23,978 bases of DNA, from assembly GCA_022759345.1 (NCBI GenBank), contig JAEMPK010000088.1, positions 1 through 23,978 on the forward strand, in the 5' to 3' direction. Under the pieces are notes generated by a model. It had not been told where the DNA came from and did not search any database. It saw only the letters and a list, made by a program, of their open reading frames with translations. The stretch is from Pyrobaculum sp. Its GTDB lineage: Archaea; Thermoproteota; Thermoprotei; Thermoproteales; Thermoproteaceae. This document shows positions 14,177 to 21,709 of this stretch, one piece after another (the stretch's first letter is position 1; every line of letters begins with the position of its first letter). The translations under genes and the position numbers were made by a program.

Positions 14177-14818
14177 GTGCCGTGCATACTCCCAGTGGGG
14201 TCTTTTGAACAACACGGCCCACACCTCCCGCCTACAGTGGACGCAGAAATTGCGCAATATGTAGCAGAGGCGATAGGGAAGAAGATAGGTGCCGTGACCC
14301 TCCCGCCGCTGTATTACACCTGTAGCGAGGAACATAAAGGCTTTCCGCAGACTATTTCCGTTTCTTGCCGCCACTTCGTACCGTACTTTGAGGAAGTCCT
14401 CCGCTCTGCTGTTGAGAAATGCGGCGTTGTGATTGTAGTAGTGGGACACGGCGGAGTCTGGGACGCCGTCAGCATGGTTACACAGCAACTGAACTATGCG
14501 GTGGGGCGCCCCGCCGCCTTCGCCGTCAACATATGGACCTACGTAGCGCCGCGCGACCATGCCGGCACGGACGAAACTAGCATCTACCTGGCGGTAGGCG
14601 GCAGACTGAGGGGCAACATGCCGGACGTATGTGAGGGGGATGTGTCGCTGTTCGGCAAAATGCCTGTACACAACTTCTCGGCTACAGGCGTGGTGGGTTG
14701 TCTCAAGCCGCAGGAGGTGTCGCCGGAGCGAGGAAAGGCAATACTCGAAAAGGCCCTAGAGAAGATCTTTAAAAAAGTCGAGGAGTTCCTCGCGCTTACT
14801 GCTCGCCACACTTCTTAA
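14177..14818 (+). CDS. arfB: FAPy-phosphate deformylase, creatininase family
   Basis: 213 residues. ArfB removes the formyl group from the ArfA product, giving the 2,5-diamino intermediate used by ArfC. The creatininase-fold metal ligands are visible at the N-terminus: E11 and H13 in SFEQHGPHLP and D22 in TVDAEIA, with the family's E-x-H-x8-D spacing. Further on are VVVGHGGVWDAV and the HAGTDETSIY block, which provides more ligands. The GTG at 14177 gives a start only a few residues before the E-H motif, normal for this group. It is divergent from arfA with 86 bp between start codons. The product is most likely ArfB rather than creatininase because three other riboflavin genes are adjacent. 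Its 3' end overlaps a small convergent gene by 23 nt. Confidence 0.9.
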   Translation: MPCILPVGSFEQHGPHLPPTVDAEIAQYVAEAIGKKIGAVTLPPLYYTCSEEHKGFPQTISVSCRHFVPYFEEVLRSAVEKCGVVIVVVGHGGVWDAVSMVTQQLNYAVGRPAAFAVNIWTYVAPRDHAGTDETSIYLAVGGRLRGNMPDVCEGDVSLFGKMPVHNFSATGVVGCLKPQEVSPERGKAILEKALEKIFKKVEEFLALTARHTS

Positions 14819-14990
14819 GCGCCTCCGTCAGCCTCTCCACCGCCTTGACCAACTCTTTCAACCCCGCAATTTGAATAGTGACAGTGGCGGCGCCGTCCCC
14901 GCCCTCAGGCTCGTCTTTCAATTCGTTGAGTATCTTCTCCAGTTCGTCGCCCTCTTCTTCTTTTTTCAGTTTTTTCTTGAGGATCGACAC
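14796..14990 (-). CDS. Small charged coiled-coil protein, unknown function
   Basis: 64 residues from a GTG. The sequence splits into a very basic start (SILKKKLKK), an acidic helix (EEEGDELEKILNELKDE), a short Gly/Asp linker, and a second part with TVTIQIAGLKELV followed by a helix KAVERLTEALKKCGEQ, which has heptad-like leucines and one Cys near the end. It is not recognised. It is probably a real gene: its charge pattern and lack of an alternative frame in the 31-bp region beyond arfB favour it, but it overlaps arfB by 23 nt and the upstream box (GCTTTTAACC, 15004-15013) is only about 19 nt from the start. Coding status is moderately supported. Confidence 0.6.
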   Translation of the reverse strand: MSILKKKLKKEEEGDELEKILNELKDEPEGGDGAATVTIQIAGLKELVKAVERLTEALKKCGEQ

Positions 14991-15020
14991 GTTAAATGTA
15001 CAGGGTTAAAAGCAACTAAA

Positions 15021-15030
15021 TGCATATATT
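15021..15030 (+). promoter_or_regulatory. TATA box of the HDAC-family gene
   Basis: TGCATATATT is centred about 24 nt before the ATG at 15050 and selects that start over an ATG at 15020 that overlaps the box. Confidence 0.55.
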
Positions 15031-15049
15031 CAGCTCTGCAAAGAACACT

Positions 15050-16060
15050 ATGCTGATTTACTTCTCTGCTCTCTTCATGAACCATACGCCGCCCTACAGC
15101 CACCCAGAGGCCCCAGACAGATTAGACCATCTGCTGAGAGGCGTCCAGGAGGCCGGCGCAGAGATAAGAGAGCCCGCATTTAGAGAAGACGCGTGGAGGC
15201 TCGTGGAGCTGGCCCACGACAAAAGCTACGTGGAGCTTGTGAAGAAGCTATGCGAAAAAGCCCCAGCCCAGATCGACGGCGACACATACGTCTCGCGGGG
15301 AACCTGCGATGCGGCGGTCCTCGCAGTTTCCGCAATCGCCAGCGCAGTAGATAGACGAGAAACAGCCCTGATAGCGGCAAGGCCTCCGGGCCACCATGCG
15401 GGCTTCGTCGGCAGAGCGCTTTCTGCCCCGACGCAGGGCTTTTGTATATTCAACACTGCGGCCATAGGCGCCCTCTACGCGGGCGAAGGCGTCGCGGTTT
15501 TAGACATAGATGTCCACCACGGCAACGGGACGCAGGAGATACTGTATGAAAGAGATCTCCTCTACATCTCTACACATCAGCATCCATACACTCTCTACCC
15601 CGGCACGGGCTTCCCCGAGGAGGTGGGCGCGGGGAGAGGCGAGGGCTACAACGTCAACGTGCCGCTACCGCCGCGGACAGGCGACGACTTGTACATACAA
15701 GCGATAGACGAGGTGGTGATGCCGGTGCTGAAGCAGTACGACCCTCGCCTGGTTATAGTCTCCTTGGGCTGGGATGCGCATAAAGACGATCCCCTCGCCG
15801 ACATGAGGCTCACGCTTAAGAGCTACCTATACGTCTTCGACGCAGTGTTGAAGATGCAGAAACCCATCATCTTCCTACTGGAAGGCGGATACAACCGCGA
15901 CGTAATTAGGAGAGGCACAAAGGCGTTGATACGCCTCGTAGACCACGGCGAGTTTGCACCCGGCGAGACTCAAACAGAGACAGACCACCACACCCGCAAC
16001 AAGTATCTAGAAGTGATGAGAGAAGTGAAGAACTACGTCGGCAGATACTGGCGTCTATAA
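15050..16060 (+). CDS. Histone deacetylase superfamily metal-dependent amidohydrolase
   Basis: 336 residues. Members cut an amide bond (acetyl-lysine, acetylpolyamine or related) using a zinc ion held by Asp-His-Asp. Motifs seen in order: NHTPPYSHPEAPDRL at the N-terminus; ARPPGHHAG with the two active-site histidines; DIDVHHGNGTQEIL with the metal-binding Asp and His; SLGWDAHKDDPLADM with the third ligand; and LLEGGYNRDVI near the end. The start is the ATG at 15050, about 24 nt after a TATA box. Without tested substrate it could be an acetylpolyamine amidohydrolase, a protein deacetylase (archaea acetylate Alba) or acetoin-utilisation-like. It overlaps the convergent prs gene by 6 nt. Confidence 0.92.
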   Translation: MLIYFSALFMNHTPPYSHPEAPDRLDHLLRGVQEAGAEIREPAFREDAWRLVELAHDKSYVELVKKLCEKAPAQIDGDTYVSRGTCDAAVLAVSAIASAVDRRETALIAARPPGHHAGFVGRALSAPTQGFCIFNTAAIGALYAGEGVAVLDIDVHHGNGTQEILYERDLLYISTHQHPYTLYPGTGFPEEVGAGRGEGYNVNVPLPPRTGDDLYIQAIDEVVMPVLKQYDPRLVIVSLGWDAHKDDPLADMRLTLKSYLYVFDAVLKMQKPIIFLLEGGYNRDVIRRGTKALIRLVDHGEFAPGETQTETDHHTRNKYLEVMREVKNYVGRYWRL

Positions 16061-16915
16061 CAGCTTTTGGAGAGCCGTACGCAGGATAGGGCCCGTCTTA
16101 ACCTCCGCGTACTCATTAAGAATAGTGTCTGTGCATATCAACTTATCGATACAGCTCTTCACTTTGTCTCTGGCGTTTTTCAACAGTTGGCAGTGGGTAA
16201 CCGCGGCGAAGACCACCGACGCGCCTAAAGTCTTGGCGGCTCTACAAGCGTCTACTAAGGTGCCGCCTGTCGACAAGATGTCGTCCACGATTGCCACCTT
16301 CTTCCCCCTCATATCTACATCGTGACGCGGGATCAGCGTAATTGAACCAGTCTCTCTATCTCTATACTTTTCAAAATATGTATATGTAACGCCCAACACC
16401 TTGGCCACCGCCTCGGCTCTGTGGATAGAGCCGAAGTCGGGACTTATCACGAGGTCGACCCCAGAGATTCTCTCTGCGAATTCAGAGGCTGGGTACATGT
16501 TTATCATAGAGACACGCGGCGCGTAGTCTGCAATATAGGGCTTATGGACGTCAAGCGTCAGCAACGCTGACACCGGGAAACTCGACAGCATCCGCAACAC
16601 AGTCTTAGAGCTTATGGGCTCGCCGGGCCTAAACCTCCTGTCTTGCCGTGCGTATGGAAGATAGGGTATGATAAGAATAATCTTACGCACGCCTAAGTCG
16701 CTCAGCGCGTCGAGAGTCAACATAAGCTTAACTAAGTTATTATTTACGTCTGGGTAAAGTCTGGCCAACACAGCCACCTCAAGACCCACGTCCTGCGGTA
16801 TGCGCGTCAACACCTCGCCGTCTGGAAACACTTTTTCTTCTATCTGTTTTACAGTCCCGAGGGGCTCCAGATCTGCGGCTAGATCGAGGGCGTTTTGGAG
16901 AGATAATATGTCCAT
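16055..16915 (-). CDS. prs: Ribose-phosphate pyrophosphokinase (PRPP synthetase)
   Basis: 286 residues, the length of archaeal PRPP synthetases. It makes phosphoribosyl pyrophosphate from ribose 5-phosphate and ATP for nucleotide and NAD synthesis. Seen: FPDGEVLTRI near residue 30; the flexible-loop region PYLPYARQDRRFRPGEPISSK (about 84-104); the ribose-phosphate site VISPDFGSIHRA; and the PRPP loop VAIVDDILSTGGTL near residue 208-221. The ATG at 16915 has a TATA box about 24 nt upstream that overlaps the stop of the methyltransferase gene, so it can be transcribed alone. PRPP is the second substrate of the pncB product encoded in this window. The 3' end overlaps the HDAC-family gene by 6 nt in convergent orientation. 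Confidence 0.95.
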   Translation of the reverse strand: MDILSLQNALDLAADLEPLGTVKQIEEKVFPDGEVLTRIPQDVGLEVAVLARLYPDVNNNLVKLMLTLDALSDLGVRKIILIIPYLPYARQDRRFRPGEPISSKTVLRMLSSFPVSALLTLDVHKPYIADYAPRVSMINMYPASEFAERISGVDLVISPDFGSIHRAEAVAKVLGVTYTYFEKYRDRETGSITLIPRHDVDMRGKKVAIVDDILSTGGTLVDACRAAKTLGASVVFAAVTHCQLLKNARDKVKSCIDKLICTDTILNEYAEVKTGPILRTALQKLL

Positions 16916-16933
16916 AACAAATACAAAACCATA

Positions 16934-16943
16934 GGTTTAAATC
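16934..16943 (-). promoter_or_regulatory. TATA box of prs overlapping the methyltransferase stop codon
   Basis: GATTTAAACC on the minus strand includes the methyltransferase TAA (16937-16939) and is centred about 24 nt from the prs ATG, as for the CxxC gene after dph2. Confidence 0.6.
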
Positions 16944-17725
16944 TGTCTATTTTCAATTGCCCACTCCACCGCCTGTTTCAAAGTCTCGGAGACGCCTCCG
17001 GTCTTTACTGCAACTACAATTATTCTGTCGGACTGCCTCTTGTACCTCTCGCCGTTGAAGTCTCCATACACCTCTTCTATCGCAAACCCAACGCTCGACA
17101 ACATAATTCTCAACTCGCCGACACTGTAGAGAGTGAGCTCAAGGATGCGCTCTCCCAGGTATTGACCCGCCTTATATATGTGCCTAATTTCTCGTATTCG
17201 AGAAGTCAACGGATTGTAATACGCGGTGCTCAACACTCTATAAGGACCTGCGGAGATCCAGAAATTCCACATCTCACCGAGAGAGGCGTATATGTCCTCT
17301 ATCTTTTCCTTATTCGCGACGTCGATTAAAAGCCGCCCGCCGGTCTTGATGACGCCGGAGAGCCACGTCAAAATCTCCATCTCAACTTCCTCGCCAAACA
17401 TGCCGAAGGTGGAGTGCATAATGTAAGCGCCGTGGAAAGCAGCACGACGAAACGGCAAATTCCTCACATCGGCTTGTATAACGTCGCCGAATCTCTTTGC
17501 CACTTTTAGATACTTGATGTTTATATCCACCCCTACGACGCTGTCACGCGGGAGATGAGCCATATGTCTACCGTGGCCGCACGCCACGTCGAGCACCCTT
17601 ATGCCGGGACTAACTCCGAGGGCTTTCTGGATGAATAAGGCCTCGGCCTTAGAGGTCTCTTCTCCTCTGTAATGCGTCATGAAGTCGAGATATACCTCGT
17701 CGAAGAACTCCTCCACCCAACTCAC
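16937..17725 (-). CDS. Class I SAM-dependent methyltransferase, substrate unknown
   Basis: 262 residues. Motif I is VLDVACGHGRHMAHL (about residues 44-58), the acidic end of strand 2 is VVGVDINIKYLKVA, and motif II is VIQADVRNLPFRRAAFHGAYIM. The N-terminal lead has WVEEFFDEVYLDFMTHY and a helix carrying the substrate-side cap. HSTFGMFGEEVEMEILTWL and VGELRIMLSSVGF fit a small-molecule or lipid methyltransferase of the Methyltransf_11/25 type, but the substrate cannot be named. The GTG overlaps the sua5 stop by 4 nt (GTGA), so the two genes are coupled. The link with Sua5, which makes the t6A nucleoside intermediate, suggests a tRNA-related job, but I cannot show it. Confidence 0.8.
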   Translation of the reverse strand: MSWVEEFFDEVYLDFMTHYRGEETSKAEALFIQKALGVSPGIRVLDVACGHGRHMAHLPRDSVVGVDINIKYLKVAKRFGDVIQADVRNLPFRRAAFHGAYIMHSTFGMFGEEVEMEILTWLSGVIKTGGRLLIDVANKEKIEDIYASLGEMWNFWISAGPYRVLSTAYYNPLTSRIREIRHIYKAGQYLGERILELTLYSVGELRIMLSSVGFAIEEVYGDFNGERYKRQSDRIIVVAVKTGGVSETLKQAVEWAIENRQI

Positions 17726-18753
17726 AAGTATCTAAGGAGACCCTCTAGGTTATAAGCTTCTCTATGTCCTGCCGCCTTTCTAAGCCGGTTCATGATAGTC
17801 AAACCAAGCCCTCTCTCCTCAAGCGCCGCCACAACCCCCACATCTACACCAAGCCTGTCGAGATCTCTAAGAGACTTGTAAAGATTCTTAGCGACTTCGT
17901 ACATTTCGTCTCCCATATGGATCACGGCGTCAGCTTCTGCGCACCGCCCCAGGGCGCAGAGAACAGCGACTCTCAACCCACGCCTCCGCGCCGTCTCAAC
18001 AGCCTCTCTCAAGTCGAAATGCACTATTATCAGCGGAGTGTTGGGCGCGTAGTGCCTATATTTCATGCCGGGGACAAGTGCGACGTCTGCCTCGGCAAGG
18101 CCTCGGGCTACCGGAGGCACCTCAATCGGGCCGAAGAACCTCTCCAGCTCCTCCACGGTAAAGGGGCCAGGTCTCAACAGAAGCGGCGGTTTTTTCGTCA
18201 CATCGATTATTGTGGATTCAACTCCAAAGAAGGTGGGGCCGCCGTCTATTACTACGTCTACCTCTCCGTCTAGGTCCTCGATTACGTGGGCCGCCGTGGT
18301 GGGGCTGGGACGGCCGGCCTTATTTGCGCTTGGCCCGGCGATGGGGGCGCCTAACTCCCTTATGATGGCTTGAGGTATGGGATGTGCCGGAGCTCTTACA
18401 GCCACCGTGTCGAGACCTGCAGTTACGCAAGGAGACACCACGCCACGGGATTTAATCACGACAGTGATAGGCCCGGGCCACACCTGTCTAAGAACCTCCG
18501 CCACATCCTTGGGCACGTGCCCCACAGTCTCGGCCATCTCAAGCGAATCTACGTGGACTATGAGCGGGTTGTCCGGCGGTCTCCCCTTAGCCTTAAACAC
18601 CTTTAGACACCCCTCGTCGCTCTGTGCATGTGTAAACAATCCGTACACAGTCTCGGTCGGCGCCGCCACTATGCCGCCCCGTCTCAGCACTTCAACAGCT
18701 TTATTAATGACGTCATAGGCAGGCGCCACGGGGTCTGTTCGTAGTAGCAACAC
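17722..18753 (-). CDS. sua5: Threonylcarbamoyl-AMP synthase (Sua5 type)
   Basis: 343 residues, the two-domain Sua5 form. It makes threonylcarbamoyl-AMP from threonine, bicarbonate and ATP, used by the KEOPS complex to place t6A at tRNA position 37. The YrdC-like domain (about 1-200) shows RRGGIVAAPTETVYGL, FKAKGRPPDNPLIVHV with the KxR and SxN-type ATP/threonine site, and GPSANKAGRPSPTTA. LLRPGPFTVEELE leads via a linker, with PGMKYRHYAPNTPLIIV, into the C-terminal Sua5 domain (about 230-343) ending in RKAAGHREAYNLEG. The GTG start at 18753 lies about 24 nt from a TTATAA box shared with the divergent dehydrogenase gene. The methyltransferase gene follows with a 4-nt overlap. Confidence 0.93.
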   Translation of the reverse strand: MLLLRTDPVAPAYDVINKAVEVLRRGGIVAAPTETVYGLFTHAQSDEGCLKVFKAKGRPPDNPLIVHVDSLEMAETVGHVPKDVAEVLRQVWPGPITVVIKSRGVVSPCVTAGLDTVAVRAPAHPIPQAIIRELGAPIAGPSANKAGRPSPTTAAHVIEDLDGEVDVVIDGGPTFFGVESTIIDVTKKPPLLLRPGPFTVEELERFFGPIEVPPVARGLAEADVALVPGMKYRHYAPNTPLIIVHFDLREAVETARRRGLRVAVLCALGRCAEADAVIHMGDEMYEVAKNLYKSLRDLDRLGVDVGVVAALEERGLGLTIMNRLRKAAGHREAYNLEGLLRYL

Positions 18754-18773
18754 AAAAATAGGCGGGAGTAATA

Positions 18774-18779
18774 TTATAA
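18774..18779. promoter_or_regulatory. Palindromic TTATAA box shared by sua5 and the dehydrogenase gene
   Basis: TTATAA is its own reverse complement and its centre is about 24 nt from each of the two start codons (18753 minus, 18801 plus). No second TATA-like sequence lies in the 47-bp gap, so both genes probably use the same box in opposite directions. Confidence 0.55.
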
Positions 18780-18800
18780 ACCTTGCCGCATCCTGTGGAC

Positions 18801-19613
18801 ATGGACATTACAGTGGTGGGTTTAGGCAACATGGGAAGAGCCTTTACGAAACGCGCCGCCTCGTTGGGATTTAATGTGTTTTGGTGGAACCGCACGCGGG
18901 AGAAGGTTAAAGACGCCCCTGGCACGCCCATCGCCGAGCTCGCAGATGCCAGAGGGTTGGTGGTGGTGTTCGTAGCCGACGACAAAGCGCTTTTCGACAT
19001 TCTGCCGAAGCTAGGCGGTGAGTATGTGGCCCTTGCGGGCACCTACTCAGTGGAGGGCGTTAGAAGGGCAGTTGAGCTGCTTGCGGCGCGGAGACAAGTG
19101 GGATTCGCCATGCCTGTGGTGGGCAGTCCTCGTAACGTAGAGGCTGGAGACGCCATATATCTCGTAGGGGCACCCGACGATGTTTATATCAAACTGAGAC
19201 CTGTGCTTGAGAAATTCGGCGTCCTCTTCTACGTAGGCGACAGCGTAAAGGCCGCCGCGTTGAAGCTGGCGTATAACTCGCTTCTGATATCTACCGTGGC
19301 CGCACTTGGCGAGTCTCTTTCACTGGCGGTTAAACACGGCGTGGGGCCCGACGTATTTAAAGAGCTTCTATCACGCACAGTGTTTAAAGAAATCGGCGGA
19401 CGTTACATTGATAGGATGCTGAGCGGCGGCGCGCCTACCTTCACAATAAAAAACGCCGCCAAGGACATGCGGTATGCGTCTCTGGCGGCGGGGGAAGTTG
19501 AGTCTAGTAACGTGGCGATTAGCGGAGTCAAGGCGCTGTACGAGATTTTAACAGCTATGGGATACGGCGATGAGGACTACGTAAAGGCCGGCATACTTGC
19601 AGGTAGGAAATGA
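18801..19613 (+). CDS. Beta-hydroxyacid dehydrogenase (3-hydroxyisobutyrate/6-phosphogluconate dehydrogenase family)
   Basis: 270 residues. The Rossmann start MDITVVGLGNMGRAF binds NAD(P); FNVFWWNRTREKV carries Asn-Arg after strand 2, which suggests NADP rather than NAD. The substrate loop MPVVGSPRNVEAGDAIYLVGA corresponds to the family's SGG-x-x-GA region, but with Gly-Ser-Pro in place of Gly-Gly. The catalytic Lys lies in ALKLAYNSLL (about residue 158). The rest is the all-helical dimerisation domain. Substrate is unknown: 3-hydroxyisobutyrate, tartronate semialdehyde and succinic semialdehyde are family choices. Leaderless ATG at 18801; the upstream TTG at 18783 is too near the TATA box. 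Its stop overlaps the next ORF by 4 nt (ATGA), so it starts a four-gene transcript. Confidence 0.88.
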   Translation: MDITVVGLGNMGRAFTKRAASLGFNVFWWNRTREKVKDAPGTPIAELADARGLVVVFVADDKALFDILPKLGGEYVALAGTYSVEGVRRAVELLAARRQVGFAMPVVGSPRNVEAGDAIYLVGAPDDVYIKLRPVLEKFGVLFYVGDSVKAAALKLAYNSLLISTVAALGESLSLAVKHGVGPDVFKELLSRTVFKEIGGRYIDRMLSGGAPTFTIKNAAKDMRYASLAAGEVESSNVAISGVKALYEILTAMGYGDEDYVKAGILAGRK

Positions 19614-19861
19614 CGCCGTTGGAGTACGCTGTCCTCCTCCTAGTGTCGTTATTAATGTTGGTTTTTTTCATGTACATGTTTTGGAGAGAGTCGTTGACAA
19701 GAGGACGGGAAAAGCCTGCCGAGGTGTATACGGTGATTAGATGTGGCGACGGCGCAGAGAGGAAGAGAAAATACCAAGAAGGCGACTACGTGGGGAAGCC
19801 TGCGCAAGAGTGCGCCGGAGGCGTCGTCGTTGGGATTTATAAAGAAGCTCCTCAGCAGTAG
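19610..19861 (+). CDS. Small single-span membrane protein, unknown function
   Basis: 83 residues. A very hydrophobic segment (about residues 7-25, ending FFMYMFW) is followed by the basic RESLTRGREK, which by the positive-inside rule puts the soluble tail in the cytoplasm. The tail is about 50 residues, mostly short beta-like stretches with EVYTVIRCGDG and a VVVGIYKE end. It has two cysteines, C45 and C68, which could pair or bind metal. It is not recognised. It overlaps the dehydrogenase stop by 4 nt and its stop lies 2 nt before the AsnRS ATG, so it is firmly inside the operon and translationally coupled on its 5' side. Confidence 0.75.
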   Translation: MTPLEYAVLLLVSLLMLVFFMYMFWRESLTRGREKPAEVYTVIRCGDGAERKRKYQEGDYVGKPAQECAGGVVVGIYKEAPQQ

Positions 19862-19863
19862 CG

Positions 19864-21159
19864 ATGGAGGTCTTCAAAAAGGCGGTTCCTATATCGGAGG
19901 CTGTTAAAAAAGGCGAGGGCCGCGTCACGGTGAGAGGCTGGGTCTATAGAAAAAGAGTGTTAAAGGAGAAGATTTTCCTAGTGTTGAGAGACGCCACAGG
20001 CATACTTCAGCTCGTCTTGCCCAGAGAAAAATTCAAAATCGCCGAGGAGCTCAACTTGGAGTCGTCTCTAGTCGTCACCGGCGTCTTGGTGAAAGAGCCG
20101 CGGGCGCCTGGAGGCGTGGAGTTGCATGTGGAGAACATAGACTGGGTATACGTAGGCGAGCCGTATCCCATAAACGAAGACGCCGCGGTCGCCGACAGCG
20201 AGTATCTACTAGACGTTAGACACTTGTGGCTTAGAAGTAGGAAAATGCAGGCTGTGTTGAAGATTAGACATACGGTCTTCGGCGCCATCCATGAGTACTT
20301 TAGGAAAAGTGGTTTCTACGAAGTGCAGACGCCCATGTTCATAACGGCCGCTGTGGAGGGCGGAGCCACCTTATTCAAGGTGGACTACTTTGGACAGCCT
20401 GTATACCTTACGCAGAGTTCTCAGTTTTACCTAGAGGCTCTGATCTATAGCCTTGAGAAGGTGTACGTAGTGGCGCCTAGCTTTAGGGCTGAGCCCTCTA
20501 GAACTAGACGTCATTTAACCGAGTTTTGGCATGCAGAGATGGAGATCGCCTGGGCAGACATGGAGGACGCGGTTAAGGTTGGAGAGGAGTTGATAACTCA
20601 TGTGGTCAATAAGGTGCTGGAGGAGAGACAGGCGGAGCTAAAGTTGCTGGGACGCAACACGGAGATGCTAGAGCGTGCAAAGCCTCCGTTCTACCGCGTG
20701 AGCTACGACGAGGCTGTGGAGATTCTGCGGAAGAAGGGAGTACGGATAAGCTGGGGCGACGACATAGGCGCCGACGAGGAAAGAGCCTTGACGCTGGAGT
20801 TCGACAAGCCGATTGTGCTCTACGGCTTCCCCGAGAAGCTAAAGGCCTTTTACCACAGAAACGACCCCAGGAGGCCCGAGGTGACCCTCAGCTTCGACGT
20901 GCTTCTGCCTGAGGGCTACGGGGAGGTGATAGGCGGCGGCGAGAGGATATACGACGCCAAGGAGCTTGTGGATAAAATCATACGGTTTGGCCTAAATCCG
21001 GCGGATTACCAGTGGTACATCGACCTCCGGAGGTACGGCTCCGTGCCGCACGCAGGCTTCGGCCTCGGCGTAGATCGTCTCACCATGTGGATCGTCGGCG
21101 CGGACCACATAAGAGACGTGGTGCCGTTTCCACGTGACGTCAGAAGGACGAGGCCCTAG
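19864..21159 (+). CDS. asnS: Asparaginyl-tRNA synthetase
   Basis: 431 residues, class IIb. The N-terminal OB-fold anticodon-binding domain (about 1-110) has VTVRGWVYRKR. The catalytic domain shows motif 1 in RKSGFYEVQTPMF; motif 2 as FRAEPSRTRRHLTEFWHAEME; YLTQSSQFYLEA; and motif 3 in GFGLGVDRLTMWI near the C-terminus. SSQFYLE and the RTRRHL-EFWH form of motif 2 are the asparagine-specific variants rather than those of AspRS, so direct charging of tRNA-Asn is inferred. It starts 2 nt after the small membrane protein gene, and its 3' end is overlapped 26 nt by the AK6-type gene. It belongs to the plus-strand operon from 18801. Confidence 0.93.
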   Translation: MEVFKKAVPISEAVKKGEGRVTVRGWVYRKRVLKEKIFLVLRDATGILQLVLPREKFKIAEELNLESSLVVTGVLVKEPRAPGGVELHVENIDWVYVGEPYPINEDAAVADSEYLLDVRHLWLRSRKMQAVLKIRHTVFGAIHEYFRKSGFYEVQTPMFITAAVEGGATLFKVDYFGQPVYLTQSSQFYLEALIYSLEKVYVVAPSFRAEPSRTRRHLTEFWHAEMEIAWADMEDAVKVGEELITHVVNKVLEERQAELKLLGRNTEMLERAKPPFYRVSYDEAVEILRKKGVRISWGDDIGADEERALTLEFDKPIVLYGFPEKLKAFYHRNDPRRPEVTLSFDVLLPEGYGEVIGGGERIYDAKELVDKIIRFGLNPADYQWYIDLRRYGSVPHAGFGLGVDRLTMWIVGADHIRDVVPFPRDVRRTRP

Positions 21160-21709
21160 AGCGCTTATCACGGGGACGCCGGGCGTGGGCAAAACTACGC
21201 AGTGTAGAAAACTCGCCCAGTGGCTTTCGGCGCCTTGCGTCACCGTGGGAGAGTTGTTGATGAAGACGCCGTTTGTAAGATATCTGCCGGAGTTAGATAC
21301 CTACGAGGTGGTCGATCTCCACGGCGCACGGGCTTTGGTGTACGAGGCGACCAAGCCCGGTAGCGTAGTGGATACGCACGTTGTGGAGCTTTCGCCAGAC
21401 CCGGAGGTGGTCGTGGTACTCCGTAAGGCGCCGGACCGTCTATATGAAGAACTAAAGGAGAGGGGGTGGCCGTTGAGGAAGATTTTAGACAACGTGTGGG
21501 CGGAGATGCTAGACGTGGTCTATACGAAGGCCTTGGAGAGATGGGGAGATGTGGCTCAGATAGACGTCACCTGGAGGACGCCTGAGGAGACGTTCGAGCT
21601 TTTGAAGCTGTGCATAGGAGAAAAGAACTGTCGACGTGATAAGGTGGACTGGCTGAGTTACGCAGAGGAGAAAGGTTTTCTAGACTTTATCGAACGTCTG
21701 TCTCGCTAG
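21134..21709 (+). CDS. AK6/Fap7-type NMP kinase-like protein
   Basis: 191 residues from the GTG at 21134; this overlaps the asnS end by 26 nt, so the start is moderately certain. Walker A GTPGVGKTT is at 14-22, then CRKLAQWLSAPCVTVGELL; the substrate-binding VVDTH (about 80) and ERGWPLRKILDNVWAEMLDV (lid with conserved Arg) are typical of AK6, known in eukaryotes as Fap7/hCINAP. Such proteins have adenylate kinase/ATPase activity and in eukaryotes are needed for 18S rRNA 3'-end processing with Rps14; a ribosome-assembly role in archaea is an inference. It is last in the plus-strand operon. The 3' end overlaps the convergent unknown gene by 23 nt. Confidence 0.88.
   Translation: MTSEGRGPRALITGTPGVGKTTQCRKLAQWLSAPCVTVGELLMKTPFVRYLPELDTYEVVDLHGARALVYEATKPGSVVDTHVVELSPDPEVVVVLRKAPDRLYEELKERGWPLRKILDNVWAEMLDVVYTKALERWGDVAQIDVTWRTPEETFELLKLCIGEKNCRRDKVDWLSYAEEKGFLDFIERLSR

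Noticed and set aside
14135..14671. 178-codon minus-strand open frame opposite arfB
   Set aside because: ArfB has clear motifs on the plus strand, so this is an antisense shadow.
16013..16019. GTGATGA, a possible C box of a C/D box sRNA at the end of the HDAC-family gene
   Set aside because: No CTGA D box follows within about 50 nt and there is no clear D'/C' pair. The match fits the protein's coding sequence.
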